Assembly (NCBI RefSeq): GCF_000003815.2
Contig: NC_049984.1
Span: forward strand, 26,364,870-26,428,869
Source: Branchiostoma floridae
Lineage: Eukaryota; Chordata; Leptocardii; Amphioxiformes; Branchiostomatidae
DNA: 64,000 nt
Reading direction: 5' to 3'
Below are positions 1 to 10,938 of the stretch, piece after piece. The position numbers were made by a program, and so were the translations under genes. The notes under the pieces were generated by a model, which saw only the letters and a program-made list of their open reading frames with translations, was not told where the DNA came from and ran no database searches. The stretch's first letter is position 1, and every line of letters begins with the position of its first letter.

Positions 1-518
1 CCGTTCTGCGGCTCCTTGGTCACCTTGCCGTTTTGCGGCTCCTTGGTCACCTTGCCGTTCTGCGGCTCCTTGGTCACCTTGCCGTCCTGCGGCTCCTTGG
101 TCACCTTGCCGTCCTGCGGCTCCTTGGTCACCTTGCCGTTCTGCGGCTCCTTGGTCACCTTGCCGTCCTGCGGCTCCTTGGTCACCTTGCCGTTTTGCGG
201 CTCCTTGGTCACCTTGCCGTTCTGCGGCTCCTTGGTCACCTTGCCGTTCTGCGGCTCCTTGGTCACCTTGCCGTTTTGCGGCTCCTTGGTCACCTTGCCG
301 TCCTGCGGCTCCTTGGTCACCTTGCCGTCCTGCGGCTCCTTGGTCACCTTGCCGTCCTGCGGCTCCTTGGTCACCTTGCCGCCCTGCGGCTCCTCGGTCA
401 CCTTGCCGTTCTGCGGCTCCTTGGTCACCTTGCCGTCCTGCGGCTCCTTGGTCACCTTGCCGTCCTGCGGCTCCTTGGTCACCTTGCCGTCCTGCGGCTC
501 CTTGGTCACCTTGCCGTG
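1..518. repeat. 27-bp tandem repeat array, about 19 units
   Basis: The unit on the plus strand is CTCCTTGGTCACCTTGCCG followed by TTCTGCGG or a variant (TCCTGCGG, TTTTGCGG, CCCTGCGG). All units keep the 27-bp length, so the array stays in frame. It breaks down at 515-520, where the unique part of the minus-strand exon begins. Confidence 0.95.
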
Positions 519-584
519 CGGCATCTTCTTGTACGTCTCCTTGTTTTGTACGGCACATTTTGGCCAGGCGAATTGAGTATGTTT
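1..584 (-). CDS. Exon encoding a 9-residue repeat protein (5' end of exon; continues beyond window)
   Basis: On the minus strand a splice acceptor (pyrimidine-rich tract ending TTTACAG, AG at 586-585) is followed by an open frame from 584 to the window edge. It begins KHTQFAWPKCAVQNKETYKK and enters about 19 copies of KVTKEPQNG/KVTKEPQDG. Differences between copies are mostly synonymous (CAG/CAA for Gln) or exchange Asn for Asp, as expected for selection on this frame. One copy has Glu for Lys and Gly for Asn/Asp. The plus strand is also open in two frames, but these give a hydrophobic, Cys-rich, implausible product. The protein is hydrophilic, charged and probably disordered. No family recognised; the rest of the gene lies outside the window. 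Confidence 0.6.
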
Positions 585-1240
585 CTGTAAAGAAGAATTA
601 AAACAATCATTCAAGTTGTAGTTGCTATTTATATTTTCTCAAAGTTGCACTTAGTAGTCAATGAATATATGAATTGTATCTGTTCCCCTCAGAATGTAGC
701 TGAAAGCATTCTGATGCCTGTACGTGTACATGCATGTACATGTTTTGTTCGCATATAAACACCCACTCGCACATACATACATTTGAGACTATTTGTATCT
801 ATTTATCTAACCACTATGTGAAATCATCTCATATTCAAGTTCGATTGCTCAAAATACGTCGTAACCAACTTAAACAACCACACCAATCTTTTGAATCTTA
901 TATTCTCACCTTGATTTGTGCCCATCATGTTTTGCCATTTTTCAACGTTAATGGCATCTCGAAGTCATCTGAGGAAATCTTTTCCTCAAGTATGAGAGTG
1001 TAATACTCGTTGTAATACTGTAAACGAGTGAGTACGTATATATTGATCAAAGGTGTCATCATCATCATCGTACATCCGAACTTTAGTCTATTTACATAAG
1101 ACAGTTTGTTTACACGAAATGTAGTCCTAAGTCTAGCCTGTAACTGGGGGTTATCGAAGTGAAGGCGTTGTTCATGTTTTTGTTATACTTACTTACTTTA
1201 CTTTACTTTGGCCGAGCTGTTATACTGTTATACTGCCCTA
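585..1240. other. No gene seen
   Basis: AT-rich sequence with an ATC microsatellite-like run near 1058-1070. The 89-codon open frame at 734-1003 has no domain and no convincing splice signals, and I regard it as chance. Confidence 0.5.
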
Positions 1241-1241
1241 C

Positions 1242-1475
1242 CTATAAACAACAAAGTGTAAATCTTCTCGGCAATCTTCGGAAGTTGAATGCTGCGTCGA
1301 GGACGGCCTTGTTCTGGACAGTAAATGCCGTCGCCTCCGCTGCCGTCAAATCATGGCCCCGCACGCACTCGCGTACGGTTGCCATCTGCCGACAGTTGGT
1401 GCACCTACACCACTTTCTAATCAGTGTAGTCAGTGGCAACAAACACGGTATGCTAATGCATAACAAGGTCAGCAA
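1242..1475 (-). pseudogene. P2X7-receptor-like cytoplasmic domain fragment
   Basis: The minus-strand frame contains KWCRCTNCRQMATVRECVRG, fitting the W-C-x-C-x2-C-x2-M-x-T-x2-E-C signature of the P2RX7-like C-terminal (ballast) domain, which occurs alone in many invertebrate multi-copy genes. An F-x6-V-L-x2-A motif (FTVQNKAVLDAA) follows at the expected distance. The usual downstream block with the conserved YRQF/W-type segment is absent; the frame instead ends in a short unrelated tail and a stop. A possible acceptor (GATTAG) precedes the Lys-Trp-Cys. Truncated terminal exon or remnant; the assignment rests on one motif. Confidence 0.45.
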
Positions 1476-1499
1476 AAAATCTGTGCTAAGTTAGGGTGC

Positions 1500-2168
1500 A
1501 TACCATAGGGCACCCCTGTTAGACAGTTTCAATAGCCTTGAGATGTTAGAATGTCCCAATAGAAGGGACCGTTAGTGGGGAAGGGGAATTGAGCGGTAAC
1601 ACACTTGGAAGCCCCCCCCCCCCCCTGCCATATTGAAGTCGCTAAAACAGGGTACTCACCGCACAGCGAATATAGCCGACAAGTCAGGAACTAAGCACAA
1701 AGACGTAGGCTGAAATAAATCCACCAGGATCTAAACGCAAAGACGTAGGCTCAAGTAAAACCAAGAAATCAGCGTAAAGAATGGAAGTTGGCACCGAAAA
1801 ATGCTCCGAACAAATGGTTCAACTGCCTGCCGTAAACTTCCACGAAAACTGGCGCTTCAACATCGTCCAACTTTTTCTGGATGTTGCCATTGGCGAAGGA
1901 ACAACTGCCCTTTGTTATTTATGCCACATAGGCACTGAAATAGCGACTGTGACACATTGGTAGTTGCTTGCTTCTGTTTTTTTTTTCCGGCCTCCACTTG
2001 ACCATGATGTCATTTGCCAGGGAGAAGTACCGAGGACTCAGGGTTGCCACTCTGAGAGCGGTAGGCTTGATGTTAGTTACTTGTATATTGACCTGTGCAG
2101 TTGGTGATAGAATGTAATTATGATAAACAGCAGGTAGAAAGGTCTCGCAAGATTAGCCATTGATGGGT
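1500..2168 (-). other. Mostly noncoding; short coding-like stretch on the minus strand at 1774-1905
   Basis: A 14-base or longer C run lies at 1613-1625. On the minus strand 1905-1774 reads coding-like, with the motif [20 protein letters not shown] before a stop, but without a clear exon boundary. Unrecognised. Confidence 0.25.
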
Positions 2169-2570
2169 TCATTTTCCTGTAAGTTGTTGCAGTTTTTGCC
2201 GTACATATGGCACAAGCATCTCATCTATTCCACCCTTGACTGCTATTTTTAGTAGCTCCATGCTCTTGTGATGCTCTACGCAGTTTCTGGCCACTCTCTG
2301 TGCACTTTCCGGCTTGAATCCCATGTCCTCCGCAAGTGCTCCGAACCATACGTCAAAAATCAAGTCTACGAATGGCAGTCAATTTCAGGTGGAGTTTTCC
2401 AACCCAGTCAAATTCCTTGGCTTCTGTCACAGGATTATCCGGGTGTTGCTTAGCAACATGTGACAAATCCCCTGTGGTGACTGTCAGTGAAGCGGCTGCA
2501 AAACTGCAAGGGAACCAGGTGCCTTTCTTTGGGTGACTGGCTGTTGTATGCACTGTAGAGGTCTCCATGG
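2169..2570 (-). pseudogene. Unrecognised coding remnant, two overlapping frames
   Basis: Read from 2568 downward, one minus frame begins METSTVHTTASHPKKGTWFP and runs 71 codons to a TGA at LRRLDF. A second frame carries on from there with helical, charged sequence (motif ESAQRVARNCVEHHKSMELL) to a stop at 2169. The change of frame at about 2355 suggests one indel in a formerly continuous sequence of about 130 residues. Similar composition and strand to the P2X7-like piece downstream could mean one gene, but nothing proves it. Confidence 0.35.
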
Positions 2571-2597
2571 CAACTTCCTGAACTTGGGCACATTCTG

Positions 2598-2644
2598 GCT
2601 CATCCTACTTTAGCCAGCAAACTGTTTTGCTGGCTAAGATGAGC
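2598..2644. other. Near-perfect 47-nt hairpin
   Basis: The arms GCTCATC/GATGAGC and TTAGCCAGCAAA/TTTGCTGGCTAA pair around a CTGT loop, with a 5-nt bulge on one side only. It lies just upstream of the minus-strand remnant at 2169-2570. A MITE relic or an RNA hairpin are both possible. Confidence 0.6.
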
Positions 2645-3409
2645 TTACATTTACTGATGCCACGGCTGGTTCTCACAGCTATTAAACCTTACTGGCTTTG
2701 GTCGGAAGCTTTGAACTGGCAAGATGTATGGGAAAGTTGATCTGAGGATAGTGTGCCAGTGAGGAAGTCAAAAGTCATAATGAATGTCAAAATATGTTTT
2801 AAAGTCTGGAGCATCAGTCTGATCTTCAATGGCAAAGTGACTTGTTTCATCTAAGAATTAACCACAGGATATCACAAATACTAATTTTAAGACATAATGA
2901 TAGTGGCTTTAGTTTTGCATAGTTTTGATTTCATATGGTATTGTTTCAACTTTCATCAAATAACTGAACCTGGCTATGTTAAAGACTGTCTAATATGTAA
3001 CTCTGTATCCATAGTACAGAACAGGAAGAACAGCAAGTAACAGGAACAACTTGTAAATTCATGTATCATGTGTTTAAAAGGGGAGTTCATACTTCAACAC
3101 ACATACAATTGTCTGGTAGATACCTTACATAATATTCATAATATCCATTTAGAATTGAAATGTAATTAGGAAGCTGATAATTGATAATATATCATTTCTT
3201 GAAATATGTCTATGGTTGGGAAACTTTCTAGTAAAAGGCAACCCTCTATATCTTTTTGTTCAAATTAAAATTACTAAATACAAACATCAGATTAAGGGAT
3301 TGATAACTGCAGACATGGGGGAAAAGGAAACCCTTTTATTTTCGGATTTAGTTTTCTCCATGACACATTTAAAAACTCCTTAAAATCACTTGAGGTGAAA
3401 AGTGGAATC
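2645..3409. other. No gene seen
   Basis: AT-rich intergenic sequence without long frames, splice-flanked islands or tandem repeats. Confidence 0.5.
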
Positions 3410-3720
3410 ATGTGGTGCAGTCAATTAGGTGGTTGGCCCAAACCCCAGAGGTGATGGGTTCGAATCATTACTCCAATATTGTGACCTTGGGAAGGCACTT
3501 TTACAATTTTCCTCACTAAACATGAGGCCATTGAGTTTTTGTTAAATTGCTGATGCTTCCTTTGCACAACTTTCCCTGAGTTATATTTGGCCCTTATAAA
3601 GCAACCTATTTCAGTGTTGGTTCAGATTGGCAGGAAGAGGATATCCTTCTTATATCTGATCTGCCGATCTCCGTTTTCTGCTAACATTGCCAGGTGAGGC
3701 ATAGTCACCTACTAGAGATT
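3410..3720 (+). mobile_element. tRNA-derived SINE (approximate limits)
   Basis: A polymerase III A-box-like stretch (TGGTGCAGTCAATTAGGTGG, 3414-3433) is followed 23 bp later by a good B box (GGGTTCGAATC, 3456-3466). Then comes the tail phrase CCTTGGGAAGGCACTTTTA, which recurs in the two other SINE-like copies of this window near 35.5 and 53.0 kb. The sequence does not fold into a full tRNA, so it is a SINE head. The 3' limit is a guess. Confidence 0.6.
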
Positions 3721-4581
3721 CTACTATGGACACCATGTACTTGTATCTGGACATCACTGGTGGCTCAGCATGCTGACTGTATATGATATAACTTTTGAGA
3801 ACAGCTCTCCCAAACTAAGACATCGCCACCTTTGTTGTCCGTTTGCTGGAGGGCTGCCAGGAGTTTGTGCAGCTGTGGGATCCCAATTGTCCTTCAGTAC
3901 ACCTTCAGCCAAGCCTTCCACAACTGCCTTCTTGCCATCCAGCATTACTCTTTCTTTTTGGGTTAACCTCTTCATCGGAAAGTGCAGTTCACGGTCATGA
4001 CTTCTCCCAACTCCTCTACACTACTCACTACGGTCCTTTTCTGGCTGAGCAAGTGAGCCGCCAGTTAACTTTACCTTTCAGAGCTCATGGCACTTACTTG
4101 CCAGACAGCCGTCTGGTCCAAGCAGCAGGAGAAACCTTCTAACCTGCCTGCTAAATGTGTTACATTGTTGACAGTGTCTTTGTTGTTTCTTCTCATCAAA
4201 GGTCATCAAAGACAATAACACAGGGCGGTGAACCACTTTGTTCTATCTACCTTAAAAGCCCGTCAAGGAAATCCGCCTTCTCTCTTCTTTTCTCACAGTT
4301 CCCCCAAGTTCCGACCAGTCAGGTTGTTCCCATGTTGATGATCCCCCGCGGTCTCTCTTCCTCCCGTGTTGTTGCACGTTGCACCGACGTACGTCCACAG
4401 TCTATCCTCAAGTGCTGCCACAATCGCCGGCCTCCAGTGGGAGGTCCCCCGGTGAAGATGCTGGTGCTGCAGGATTCCCCTTTAGGGAGATGACTGTGAC
4501 GTGCCGTCTAAACTTAGACTTCCTTTTTGTACATGTGCAAGGATGGAGAGAGGGAATACACACGAACCAACAACCTGACCG
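3721..4581. other. No convincing gene
   Basis: Several overlapping plus-strand open frames of 70-110 codons (3770-4588) have no recognisable domain and overlap one another in different frames. No matched splice signals were found. Confidence 0.4.
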
Positions 4582-4692
4582 CCCTTAGCCGATCGAGGTC
4601 CTCAACAACAAGGACTAGGCCCTTAGCCGATCGAGGTCCTCGACAAGGACTAGGCCCTTAGCCGATCGAGGTCCTCAACAACAAGGACTAGG
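4582..4692. repeat. Three tandem copies of a 35-38 bp unit
   Basis: Units at 4582-4619, 4620-4654 and 4655-4692 share CCCTTAGCCGATCGAGGTCC and end GGACTAGG. The middle copy lacks three bases. Each unit contains a small palindrome (GTCCT...AGGAC). Confidence 0.9.
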
Positions 4693-5055
4693 ACGTCTAC
4701 TCGATCCTAAGATTTCCTAAACTTGCCCCGCTAACACCCCCCCCCCCCCTTTACTGACCCGCAAATCGCCCGACGGTCAGTCGGTGGTCTGCCCTGGCCA
4801 TCTCAACAACTTCCACAACCACCCTCGGATTTCTCACAATACGCATTCGAACTGTTTTCACGACATCTGAGTTGAAATACTCTATACAATTGTTTCTGTA
4901 AAACTAAACTGCCACGCGGGCCTTCAGTTACATAACAGTTTATCAAAGCACTAACTAAATACGCCGCAAAATGTTTTTCCCTTCTCTCACATTTCGGAGC
5001 AAAACGTCACCTATACTTCAATACACACCATTGCTGTAATACAAAATTCAAACAA
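4693..5055. other. No gene seen
   Basis: Unique sequence with a run of at least 12 C near 4736-4750; otherwise featureless. Confidence 0.5.
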
Positions 5056-5470
5056 TCATCTGCGGTACGTGCCCTGGTCCCCCCCTCTATATGCACCCTG
5101 GCCTCCCACACCGTATGTGCACTGGCCCCCCACACCGTATGCGCCCTGGTCTTCCCCGCCGTATGCGCCCTGGTCTCCGCCGCCGTAAGCGCCCTGGTCT
5201 CCGTCGCCGTTAGCGCCCTGGTGTCCGCCGCCGTAAGCGCCCTGGTCTCCGTCGCCGTAAGCACCCTGGTCTTCGCCGCCGTAAGCCCCTGGTCGCCGGC
5301 TGCAGCCTGGCCTCCTTCGCCGACAATAGCTGAGGGCTGGGCTCCCATACTGATTGTGGGCTGGCTTACCACAACAGCTCTGGGTTGCCATCAGAAACAG
5401 GCTCCTACACTGGCTCTGCGCTGGCCTTCTTTGCCACATGCGGTCTGGCTTCCTACAATGGCTGCTGCCT
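5056..5470 (-). CDS. Exon-like Gly/Tyr/Gln repeat region
   Basis: The minus-strand frame of the 5056-5439 interval contains a run of GAYGGGDQG-type nonapeptides (variants GAYGDGDQG, GAYGGEDQG, GANGDGDQG), again a 27-bp period, from about 5290 down to 5070. The region 5300-5470 is also Gly/Gln/Ala-rich in another minus frame (GEGGQAAAGDQG), so the true frame may switch once. Low-complexity protein, no catalytic domain. The minus strand is preferred because the repeat is Gly/Tyr/Gln-rich there and purely hydrophobic on the other strand. No acceptor or donor was fixed. Confidence 0.4.
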
Positions 5471-6964
5471 GGCCTAAACTGGCTCCGGGCTGCCTGCTGA
5501 GGAAGGCTTCGTCATGCCCTACAGGCTTGCTCACGGTTATTGCAGTCCTAAACCTCACCTATACCTTGCTACGAATGTGTTTCTTTTCATCCTGCAGTTT
5601 TCCAACGAATCTTTGTCCGTGAAGGTCTGTAGAACATCATGTTCCCACCAATGCTTGCTGCGTTCCCTGAAGCACAGCGTCCACTCCACCGCCGCTGTCG
5701 TTTCAGTGCCCAGGTACGCGAACAACATTGGCGACGACGAATACTTCTAAGGCATATACATCTGTGTCTTCTCCAACAGGCATCTTGTGTGGCATAGTAC
5801 TTGGGTCAGCCTAGATAACCACAAGCAAATATAAAGGACACATTTCTCTCTAAGTCATTCAACACATCATTTGTGTCAAATGTGGGCGTTTCCTGTTGGC
5901 TGGGCTCACCAAAGTCAAGACCATGTACATTTCTATCATTTCTTCTTTAGGTCGATTAGTTGCTGCATGTGCTCCTTGTGCAACAGGTGGGCGTTGACGA
6001 TATCAACAAATGCCCACTTGACTTCCTCATATTGTAATTGAATTTCTTTGAAAAGAATTTCCATTATGTCGATAAGCGGACGTGGCTTCTATTCGGTGGC
6101 TAGCTTAAGTTAGTGGTTGATAGATTTGCAGTTTTTTTGTCCATAGGGTCTCACTAACTGGAAATCACTATAAAATGCTGGGGGTAATACGGGCCGTGTT
6201 AACAAGTTCCAGCAAGCCTGACAGATGATGTGGGGAGGCCTGCCCACGGGTGACCCTTTTGGATGACAGAAAAAAAGGAGACTTATGTGTCAGTTCATTT
6301 TTTTTATTATCTAGCAGCTACCGAAGCACTCGAAGCAGCAACCTCACTCCTCCCTCTGGAAAGAAATGAAGGAATTTGACAGATGTTACAGTATATGTAC
6401 TGCAGTATTGACTAGAAGATGATGATGATTGACTAGCAATGTGACACTTGCAGGGAGTAGAAATGTCTCTTCAATTATTCAACAATTAAACATCTTGACA
6501 GAAAAGTGTGATAAAAGACATTCTTACCACATAAAGACAGCAATGTCCGCACAAAAAAGGTGCCAGGACTCGACAACGAACAACAAGTCAGATGAAGCGA
6601 TCAGTTTGAATCCAGCAGCCGTTGCGCTACAAGGCAAAAGGTTTTAAAAAAACAAAAGAAATTAAATTACCGTAAATGCAGAAACTTTCGCGGTTGTTTA
6701 ATGTTCGCGGCTTGGACGGTGGCCGCTTCACCGCGAACTTAAAACCACCGCGAACATTTTCCATGGCAATAAGATACTACACGGCACCGTATGATGGTGC
6801 TACCACAAACCGAGAAAAATCCTTTTTACCTTGAAATTAAATCCCCAAGAACTTAAATGCATCAACAGTAATAAATGTCTCATCTGAGCAACACCCCTAA
6901 TTAAGACAAATCAAGGCAAAAGTTCCTAAACAAACTATAGACTCAATTTAACATCACAATTTAC
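5471..6964. other. No gene; short GC-rich repeat scrap at 6671-6775
   Basis: Open frames here lack domains. At 6671-6775 the words TTCGCGG, ACCGCGAAC and CACCGCGAACATT alternate in both orientations, resembling the end of a small inverted-repeat element (MITE). Confidence 0.35.
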
Positions 6965-8760
6965 TTACGAATCGTTGAGCTGAGAGGCAAACTCATAGCT
7001 GACCTCCTGGACCTGGCTAAAGCGGTAAATCAGGTCCTTCACGTCCTTGGGATTGTCCACGAAGTTGTGGTGATTAACAAACTGTATGATGTGCATAGAA
7101 AAATAGCATGTGAATTTGTCGTTCCCTTGTGCAGTTACAAGCATTTGCCACCAAAAAGATACAAAAATAGAATTTATGCAGCAGATCCCTTCCAGGGACA
7201 TCATAGCTTCGTCTGCATACGTGGCGCAGCCGACAAGGGCATGCAGCTGACAATACATGTGGTTCATGGCGCTGATATTCTGCTGAACCTCAGCACTAAG
7301 ATCCTCCCGGCCATCAATCACATCTGGAAGGATTTCCGCCCTGTACTCCTCCAGCAGCTCGTTGAAATGTTTTTGGCTAGCAACATCATCCCCATGGTGT
7401 TCTTGATTTTGGACAGTAACTGCTTGGCATGGGTGGTGGTGTCTACTGTTCGAAATCATGGCCAATTTCTTCAGAGTAAATTGGAGCCCCTCCAGCTGCT
7501 CTGCAGACTGTCCAGAAGACATTTTGAGGATCCCTGCAGTTCGGTGCTGCCCTTTCCCGGTGGTCAGCTGGTAGCCATTGTACTTAATGCCATCTTTGGA
7601 TGTACCATCACTGTGTATTGTTGGATCCTTGGAAGCAGCAAGTTCTTCATCAATTTGCACTGAAGAAACAATGCCTGCCTCCTCTCTTAATATCTGACAG
7701 AACGTAACCCCAGGCAAATCTTCTTTCTTCACGTCATACTTGCACAAAATATGTAGAACAGCATAGATTACATTTGAAACGGTCACTTCAGAGAACTGAC
7801 TCCATGTTCCAAAAGATCATAGCAACAGTGCCGCATGTCGTTGGTGTACGGACTTGTGGGTTGGGGTCCTTCTATCTATTGTGTACTTCTCATCAAGTGC
7901 AAGCTCCAGCTTCAGTTGGCAGTGCTGCAGTTCCATTTCCAACCCTGCCTTTTCTTTCTTCAGGTCCTTTAGGTCTTCAGAGAAGATACAGTTTGTTTTG
8001 CTGCAATGCTCTCTTCTTTTTGTGGTAAGTCAGCTGTTTCTTTAACAGAGTGAACTGCCCCTTCTTTGGTGTTTCCTTTGACAATGTGGAGAGTTCCCTC
8101 TTTCCTTGATCTCCTTGTCACCCGTGACATGTTCCGTGACATGTTCCTTGGTTTTCTTTTCTTCTTTCTCCCTCACCTTCCTTTCTCTTTCTTTGACTTT
8201 TTCCATCATTTTACTTGTTGCTTTTTCAACCTTTTCTTGTTGGTGTCTCACAGTCTCCAGCTCTTTTTCCAAATGGAACTGTTTGACAACCATTTCCCGC
8301 AGCTGTACATCCTTGACTTTTTGCAGCTTAAAGCTTCTGAGAAGGATTAGAAGTAGGTTGATGGTTGTGGATCATTAGCTTCTCCATTTCTTGGGATAGG
8401 CTTTGTGTATGTTTGTTTCAGTTTGTCGAGAAGTTTTGTGGTCTTCTTTTGTTTTGCCTTATTCAACTTCTGTCTCCTTGATCTCAGTGACTGCTCAAAG
8501 CTGATTCTCTTCACACCATCAAAGAAGCCTTCCCAAGTAGTCTTTCCAGCCACTGTTTCGCCACAGGAAATGTTGCCTTCGTCTTGGCACGATAAGCTTC
8601 AATTTCAGCCACCATCATGTTGGTTATGGTGGGAGTTGGCTGGTCCTTTCTCCATCCGCTCAGCAACACTGGGGGTGTGATGCCTGCCCTTTCACACTCC
8701 GGCAACAACAGATTTATAGGAGTTGAAAACTTTTTTTTTTTTTGAAACAGTCTCAAATTG
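6965..8760 (-). pseudogene. Decayed copy of a multi-copy coiled-coil/SDGTS-motif protein family
   Basis: Read from 8760 downward: an N-terminal segment with CERAGITPPVLLSGWRKDQP; a basic stretch with SLRSRRQKLNKAKQKKTTKL; a long Glu/Lys coiled coil (8345-8042, LEKELETVRHQQEKVEKATS); a second coiled coil near 7975-7890; then a 273-codon open frame (7786-6965) carrying HSDGTSKDGIKYNGYQ. At least three frame changes (about 8520, 8040 and 7800) break the series, so this copy is probably inactive. A sister copy with HTDGTSRDG lies at 62422-63650 on the plus strand. I remember such proteins as highly multi-copy in amphioxus but know no function. The SDGTS/TDGTS box could hold the first Asp of a DDE nuclease; that is speculation. 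Confidence 0.6.
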
Positions 8761-8789
8761 ATGCGCGGATATATCCAAATTAGCAAATC

Positions 8790-9891
8790 ATACTATCGAA
8801 AATATCCGAGCCACATCATGAATATTTTTGAATTTTAACACAACTATTTAGAAAGTCCAAATAACGTTCGAAATATTTCAAAAGTATAGAATCCCTTTGG
8901 CATATTATTACAAAAAATTGAAAACATTTGCAAATAGTGACAATGACAACCCTTTCGGTGACATGGAATGGACTCTTAAGAACGTTATCTTACACTTCAT
9001 TAGATTCTTTATTACCTGGAGATGTCAGTTTTCTGGATAGACTACATGGTGGAGATCAAATAACAATCACAACATCTTTTCAAAAAGGCGACTGTCCGAC
9101 AAACCCCAAGCGAGCCTCGTCGACCCACGCCACCGAATACCCTTCTCAGACATGATGTGCACATGTGCCGCCAGAAAATAGTACTACACAACAATGACAC
9201 AACCACTGAATAAAGTGTCGGGTCTTACATTATTAGCGTAATTCCAGATTATGGTATAGTTGTTAATCCTTTTTATGAAATAAGATCTAAAGAATGTTTT
9301 GTGTAATTTAGCTGCTGGTACACAGCTTAAGCCAGTCTGGTGGCGGAGGGATTTTTACGTTTCTCTGTCACGCAACCCTTAGCTTTAGTTGGAGAAGAAA
9401 GGCGGTGGCGAGAGGTTGGTACTCCGCTTTGGTTCATTTTTGTATGTCACTATCAGGGTTTGAAACCTATTATACAGATTTGCTGCAGGTAAATTGACAA
9501 TTTTCTTGTAGAGAAAGTCGATACATTTTATCGTTCACTTCAGGTAAACCACACCGTGTTGTTTCAGGCAGCACTGGTGGAATGTGTGTCGTCCCCAATT
9601 GTTTGGTTCAGAATCTCAAAAGAATTTTGATTGTAGTTAACGTAGTAGTAATGTACATGTTAGCTATAGTATTAATGAATTTTGTAAGAGTGACGTATCA
9701 ACCTCAAGTCGGACCAAATTGATTATTTCACCAGCTTTTTTTTGCTAACTAAAGAAAATATTGACACTTTTTTCTATGGTCAACATTCTTGGCTAATTTT
9801 TTTAGAGTTTTCTCATCGGCATCAACAGCTAAATTAGGCAACATTTTTTGTTCAGAAAATTTTTCTCATTGTCATTTATTTTTCTTTACAG
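8790..9891. other. No gene seen
   Basis: AT-rich, with an 11-T run at 8734-8744 and no exon-like island. Confidence 0.5.
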
Positions 9892-10022
9892 CAGCTCCTT
9901 TGATAAAAATGGCACAGCTGTACATGTGGAGACCGTCCAGATGACTACTTCATCTCCTCGAAGAGCAACAGCTGCACACTGTCTACATCCGATTGACAAA
10001 GCTAATATTTACTTGCAACGAA
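9892..10022 (+). CDS. Candidate internal exon, unrecognised
   Basis: A strong acceptor (TTTTTCTTTACAG, AG at 9890-9891) and a donor (GAA then GTAAGC at 10023) enclose an open frame with NGTAVHVETVQMTTSSPRRA. It is 131 bp long with no known domain. No partner exon on this strand was found nearby, so it may be fortuitous. Confidence 0.25.
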
Positions 10023-10329
10023 GTAAGCAGAGCTTACAGCAGCTTTTAATTATTTGGCTTGTGACAGAACATACAGCTTACCTAGGTATTGTTGGGTCTA
10101 TAGTATTCTTACAGCTGTCCAGCCTCTCGGAAACCCAGACTTCGGGGACTGTGCCTCCACTACCAAAAATGATTTTATTTCTTATTTTGCTTACCCCATG
10201 GACAATTCTTATATCTTGCAGGAAGAAAATGTAGAATAAAATTCAAGCAAAACGAGAAACTCCAAATTTTTTTTAGACATTTAAGCAAAATCGTCTTCTT
10301 TTTTCTTATCTTCTTTGAGAAGGATTTCT

Positions 10330-10815
10330 TAAGAAAGGCAGTTTGCCCTCTGCGGAAGCTCTTTGTCAAATGTGCGACTATTATCTTCACAGTCAATGGC
10401 TGCGTCTCCTCTTGCCTTGTTCCACCTGTGGACCCCTTCCAGCAGGTAAGCCTGCAAGTTGACTGCCCTGGCCCTGCTGAGGTGCCAAGGATAAAGCGGT
10501 TTAGGTGGAGGTGGAAGCTTTCGAGGGATGTTGTGCAAGTTTACAGTATCAACAAAAAATGTAATTTTCACTTACCACCATAGATTTGCTTGTTATAAGC
10601 ATTGTCCCCTGCAAACATCTCCTCGAGCAACTCATTTTGCCGGTAGAAGTGGAACTGTGCGTCGTAGCGGGTAGCCACTGCCTACTTGGAGGCTCCAAAC
10701 TGGCCCTCGCACACATACCGGTCGATGTAGGCATTGCAGATGTTGGCCTCAGCATAGTGGTCGAGGAGAACAGTCTTCTCTTCCCCAATAGTTGTTGTCG
10801 TTGTTGACTGAACAC
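10330..10815 (-). pseudogene. Two-exon remnant with an in-frame TAG, unrecognised
   Basis: The minus frame from about 10770 reads EEKTVLLDHYAEANICNAYI and onward as plausible soluble protein. An in-frame TAG follows the GASK residues, coding continues (motif DAQFHFYRQNELLEEMFAGD), and it ends at a good donor (GTAAGT at 10577). An acceptor (CAACTTGCAG) near 10453 opens a second island, AYLLEGVHRWNKARGDAAID, ending at a stop near 10330. The continuing frame either side of the TAG points to a nonsense mutation. The family is not recognised. Confidence 0.4.
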
Positions 10816-10938
10816 AATGAGGTCCGAACACGCTGGTTCACGCTCCAGAACTGACCACGGAGGGTCGGTCTTGTTTATTCGGGCTATAGAATAGAATAGA
10901 ACAGCATTTATTGCACATTCGATAGGGCACGAATAACA

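Noticed and set aside
1-518. CRISPR-like direct repeats
   Set aside because: Units are contiguous with no unique spacers and the sequence context is eukaryotic; the same applies to the arrays at 45, 59 and 61 kb.
16-590. Two long plus-strand open frames over the 27-bp array
   Set aside because: They arise because the repeat lacks stop codons in several frames; composition is implausible and the splice acceptor and synonymous variation support the minus strand.
7067-8680. Plus-strand open frames of up to 198 codons
   Set aside because: They mirror the minus-strand SDGTS-family remnant, which has recognisable motifs; the plus readings are shadows.
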